The notes under the pieces were generated by a model. It was given only the letters and a program-made list of their open reading frames with translations, was not told where the DNA came from and searched no databases. DNA of 6,527 nt from Oscillospiraceae bacterium (GTDB lineage Bacteria > Bacillota > Clostridia > Oscillospirales > UBA929): assembly GCA_031289065.1 (NCBI GenBank), contig JAITQI010000063.1:1-6527 (forward strand), written 5' to 3'. Of this stretch, positions 5,374 through 6,527 are shown in pieces. Position numbers and translations under genes: made by a program. The first letter of the stretch is position 1. Each line of letters starts with the position of its first letter.

Positions 5374-6191
5374 TTCGCGCCTCCCGCCACTTCGAGGAAG
5401 ATGTCCTCAATCCCCGCCCGTTCCACGCGGAGGTCTGTGATTTCATCGTCCGCCGCTTTGACTTTCGCCAAATAATCCGTCAGGAAATCCGCAATATTGC
5501 TTGCGTTGAAGGTCTGATAGTCGGCGCTGTTGCGCGTTTTTACCGTGATTTTACTCCTGATCCCGGCGCTTGCCGTAAGGTCAAGGGGATTGCCCTGCTT
5601 GGCGATCACCCCGCCGCGCAAAATCGCGATATTGTCGCACAAGCTCTCGGCTTCCGCCATATCGTGCGTAGCGAGCAAGATACTCACGTCAGCCGCTTTG
5701 AGTTTGCGTATTTCCTCGTGCAGCGCGTGTCTGCCCTCGACGTCAAGCCCCGCCGTCGGTTCGTCGAGGAACAGCATTTGCGGCTCGTGGCACAGGGCGA
5801 GGGCGAGGTGCAAGCGCCGCTTGCGCCCGGCTGAGAGGGCCGAATATGTTTTATTGAGGTATTCGCCGCTCATATCGAAGCGCGCAAGCAGGTCGCCGCG
5901 ATACTCAACCTTGTGCCAAGCGCAGAACAGGCGCATCGCCTCTTTCGCCGTCATCATCGGGGGCAGGACGGTGTTTTGCAGCTGCACGCCGAGGGAACAG
6001 TTTACGCGGATTTCGCCGCTGTCGGGCTTGCGCAGCCCTTCGATACACTCGATGGTCGTCGTCTTGCCCGCGCCGTTTACGCCGAGCAGGCCGAACACCT
6101 CTCCACGCCCGACCGCAAAGGTCACGCCATCCAATACGCGTTTTTCGCCGTAGGACTTCCGCAGTTCGCGGACTTCAATCGCATTTTCCAT
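5370..6191 (-). CDS. ABC exporter ATP-binding protein (DrrA/CcmA-like)
   Basis: A cytoplasmic ATPase of 273 residues that powers the adjacent permease. Visible motifs are Walker A GVNGAGKTT (37-45), Q-loop GVQLQNT (68-74, Q70 or Q72), an ABC signature read as LSAGR (119-123) in place of LSGGQ, Walker B MLFLDEPTAGLD (139-150, catalytic E144) and the switch His in LLATHDM (H176). The segment between SGEIRV and GVQLQ is about 15 residues shorter than in many ABC ATPases; from memory a clostridial subfamily shares this, so it need not be a deletion. Residues about 205-273 form a C-terminal extension typical of drug-export ATPases. The ATG at 6191 has GGAGGG 5 nt upstream. The gene overlaps the permease start by 4 nt and is the first gene of the operon, driven from the promoter near 6330. 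The codon style is like the permease and unlike dnaJ. The stop is TGA. Confidence 0.93.
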   Translation of the reverse strand: MENAIEVRELRKSYGEKRVLDGVTFAVGRGEVFGLLGVNGAGKTTTIECIEGLRKPDSGEIRVNCSLGVQLQNTVLPPMMTAKEAMRLFCAWHKVEYRGDLLARFDMSGEYLNKTYSALSAGRKRRLHLALALCHEPQMLFLDEPTAGLDVEGRHALHEEIRKLKAADVSILLATHDMAEAESLCDNIAILRGGVIAKQGNPLDLTASAGIRSKITVKTRNSADYQTFNASNIADFLTDYLAKVKAADDEITDLRVERAGIEDIFLEVAGGAK

Positions 6192-6207
6192 GCTAACCCT
6201 CCGCGGT

Positions 6208-6226
6208 GGGCAGCGCGGCGCTGCCC
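6208..6226. repeat. Stem-loop directly upstream of the ATPase ribosome binding site
   Basis: GGGCAGCGC and GCGCTGCCC are perfect 9-bp reverse complements around a single central base; as RNA a 7-bp stem with a 5-nt loop is realistic. It ends 5 nt before the GGAGGG on the minus strand. With no T-run it is not a terminator; it could affect translation of the operon. Confidence 0.55.
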
Positions 6227-6290
6227 GTAGATTGTCAGCGGGGCTTCAAAACGGCTTCCTGTCGGCCTCCGGCCGTTGCTCGCGCCTTGT

Positions 6291-6328
6291 GTTCCCTTTG
6301 GGCCGTCTTGTTCCCTTTCGTCCGTCTT
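6291..6328. repeat. Tandem 19-bp duplication in the ABC operon leader
   Basis: Two directly abutting 19-bp units, 6291-6309 and 6310-6328, share GTTCCCTTT at the left and CCGTCTT at the right and differ at 2 positions. They lie just downstream of the -10 element, so the predicted transcript begins in or next to the first unit. They may be a duplicated regulatory site or a slippage duplication. Confidence 0.75.
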
Positions 6329-6329
6329 T

Positions 6330-6348
6330 ATTATAACACATGGTGTTA
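6330..6348 (-). promoter_or_regulatory. ABC operon promoter with overlapping operator-like inverted repeat
   Basis: On the minus strand TGTTATAAT gives an extended -10 (TATAAT at 6335-6330). The perfect inverted repeat TAACAC-ATG-GTGTTA (6334-6348) overlaps its upstream edge. I find no good -35 at 16-18 nt, in line with reliance on the extended -10 or an activator. A dyad here would suit a TetR- or MerR-type regulator, as often controls small efflux operons; no regulator gene lies in the window. The leader to the ATPase start is about 130 nt. Confidence 0.6.
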
Positions 6349-6371
6349 CGTCATGGGTGAGGTTTTTGAGA

Positions 6372-6409
6372 TTCTTCAACGTCGGGGCGTCGGGGACGCC
6401 GTCTCCGAC
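6372..6409 (+). repeat. Dispersed palindromic repeat, copy 2
   Basis: The 38-nt unit starts with TTCTTCA and matches copy 3 at 32 of 38 positions with a fixed 70-nt offset. Its core has the near-perfect stem GTCGGGGAC-GCC-GTCTCCGAC (one G-T position). It lies upstream of the ABC promoter. Confidence 0.75.
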
Positions 6410-6441
6410 GGGTTGGGGGATTTGCGCGGGAAGGTTGCGGG

Positions 6442-6479
6442 TTCTTCAGCCACGGGACGTCGGGGACGCCGTCCCCTAC
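6442..6479 (+). repeat. Dispersed palindromic repeat, copy 3
   Basis: This copy has the cleanest core, with the perfect stem GGGGAC-GCC-GTCCCC inside CGGGACGTCGGGGACGCC plus GTCCCCTAC (6453-6479). All three copies in the window have the same orientation. The GC-rich filler between copies 2 and 3 shows nothing else. Confidence 0.78.
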
Positions 6480-6499
6480 AAGTGGGCGCGACGGCGCGA

Positions 6500-6527
6500 G
6501 AAAGCGGGGGCGACAGCCCCCGCTTTC
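6500..6527. terminator. Strong GC hairpin, probable intrinsic terminator cut by the window edge
   Basis: GAAAGCGGGGGC and GCCCCCGCTTTC form a perfect 12-bp stem with the loop GACA. The stem runs to the last base, so a following T-run on the plus strand cannot be judged. On the minus strand only TTTC-type sequence follows. The A/T-flanked, GC-rich stem suggests a bidirectional terminator, probably ending a gene to the right and insulating the ABC operon. Confidence 0.6.

Noticed and set aside
4807..5475. Plus-strand open frame opposite the ABC permease
   Set aside because: Product dominated by Arg, His and Glu, with no domain; the opposite strand encodes a good permease with its own ribosome binding site.
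6122..6379. 85-codon minus-strand frame spanning the ABC promoter and leader
   Set aside because: It crosses the promoter, the tandem repeats and the ATPase start in another frame; no ribosome binding site or domain is seen.
6372..6479. CRISPR array made of the palindromic repeats
   Set aside because: Only two adjacent copies plus one distant copy, imperfect to each other, with no series of equal spacers and no cas genes.
4608..6479. Insertion sequence or composite transposon carrying the ABC genes
   Set aside because: No transposase and no IS-type terminal inverted repeats are visible; the flanking repeats are direct. Only an acquired-cassette interpretation remains, given as a finding.

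Overview
This window has the look of a GC-rich member of the Clostridia (Bacillota), most like gut Oscillospiraceae-type genomes. I base this on the strong GGAGG-type ribosome binding sites, the ACC/CTG/GCC/GGG-rich codon use of the main genes and the protein families present. The assignment is an inference; no rRNA or marker gene is available to test it. All five protein genes lie on the minus strand, so transcription runs from the right end of the window to the left.

Right to left, the layout is as follows. (a) 6192-6527 holds no gene. It contains a strong hairpin at the window edge, two copies of a palindromic dispersed repeat 70 bp apart, an extended -10 promoter overlapped by a perfect 6-3-6 inverted repeat, a 19-bp tandem duplication near the predicted transcript start, and a hairpin just before the next gene. 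(b) 4654-6191 is a two-gene ABC exporter operon (ATPase, then ABC-2 permease, joined by an ATGA overlap). (c) 4362-4653 carries a third copy of the dispersed repeat and a promoter region for dnaJ. (d) 3216-4361 is dnaJ, complete in all domains but with an in-frame TAG at codon 8, exactly where the conserved first Tyr of the DYYEVLG motif belongs. (e) 891-3131 is a GT39/PMT-type protein mannosyltransferase carrying an extra discoidin-like region and an extra hydrophobic block. (f) 24-803 is a PHP-family histidinol-phosphatase-like phosphoesterase.

The genes do not form one pathway. DnaJ is the Hsp40 co-chaperone; here it has its own promoter, and no hrcA, grpE or dnaK is visible. The PMT would glycosylate proteins at the outer face of the membrane. 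The PHP enzyme follows the PMT gene after an 87-nt gap and may be cotranscribed. The ABC pair differs from its neighbours in codon choice (ACG, CCG, GCG and CTC rather than ACC, CCC, GCC and CTG) and is bracketed by direct copies of the same repeat, so it looks like an acquired, repressor-controlled efflux cassette next to dnaJ.

The points most worth a second look are the amber codon in dnaJ, the repeat-bracketed ABC cassette with its operator-like promoter, and the architecture of the PMT protein. I see no clearly new multi-gene system.
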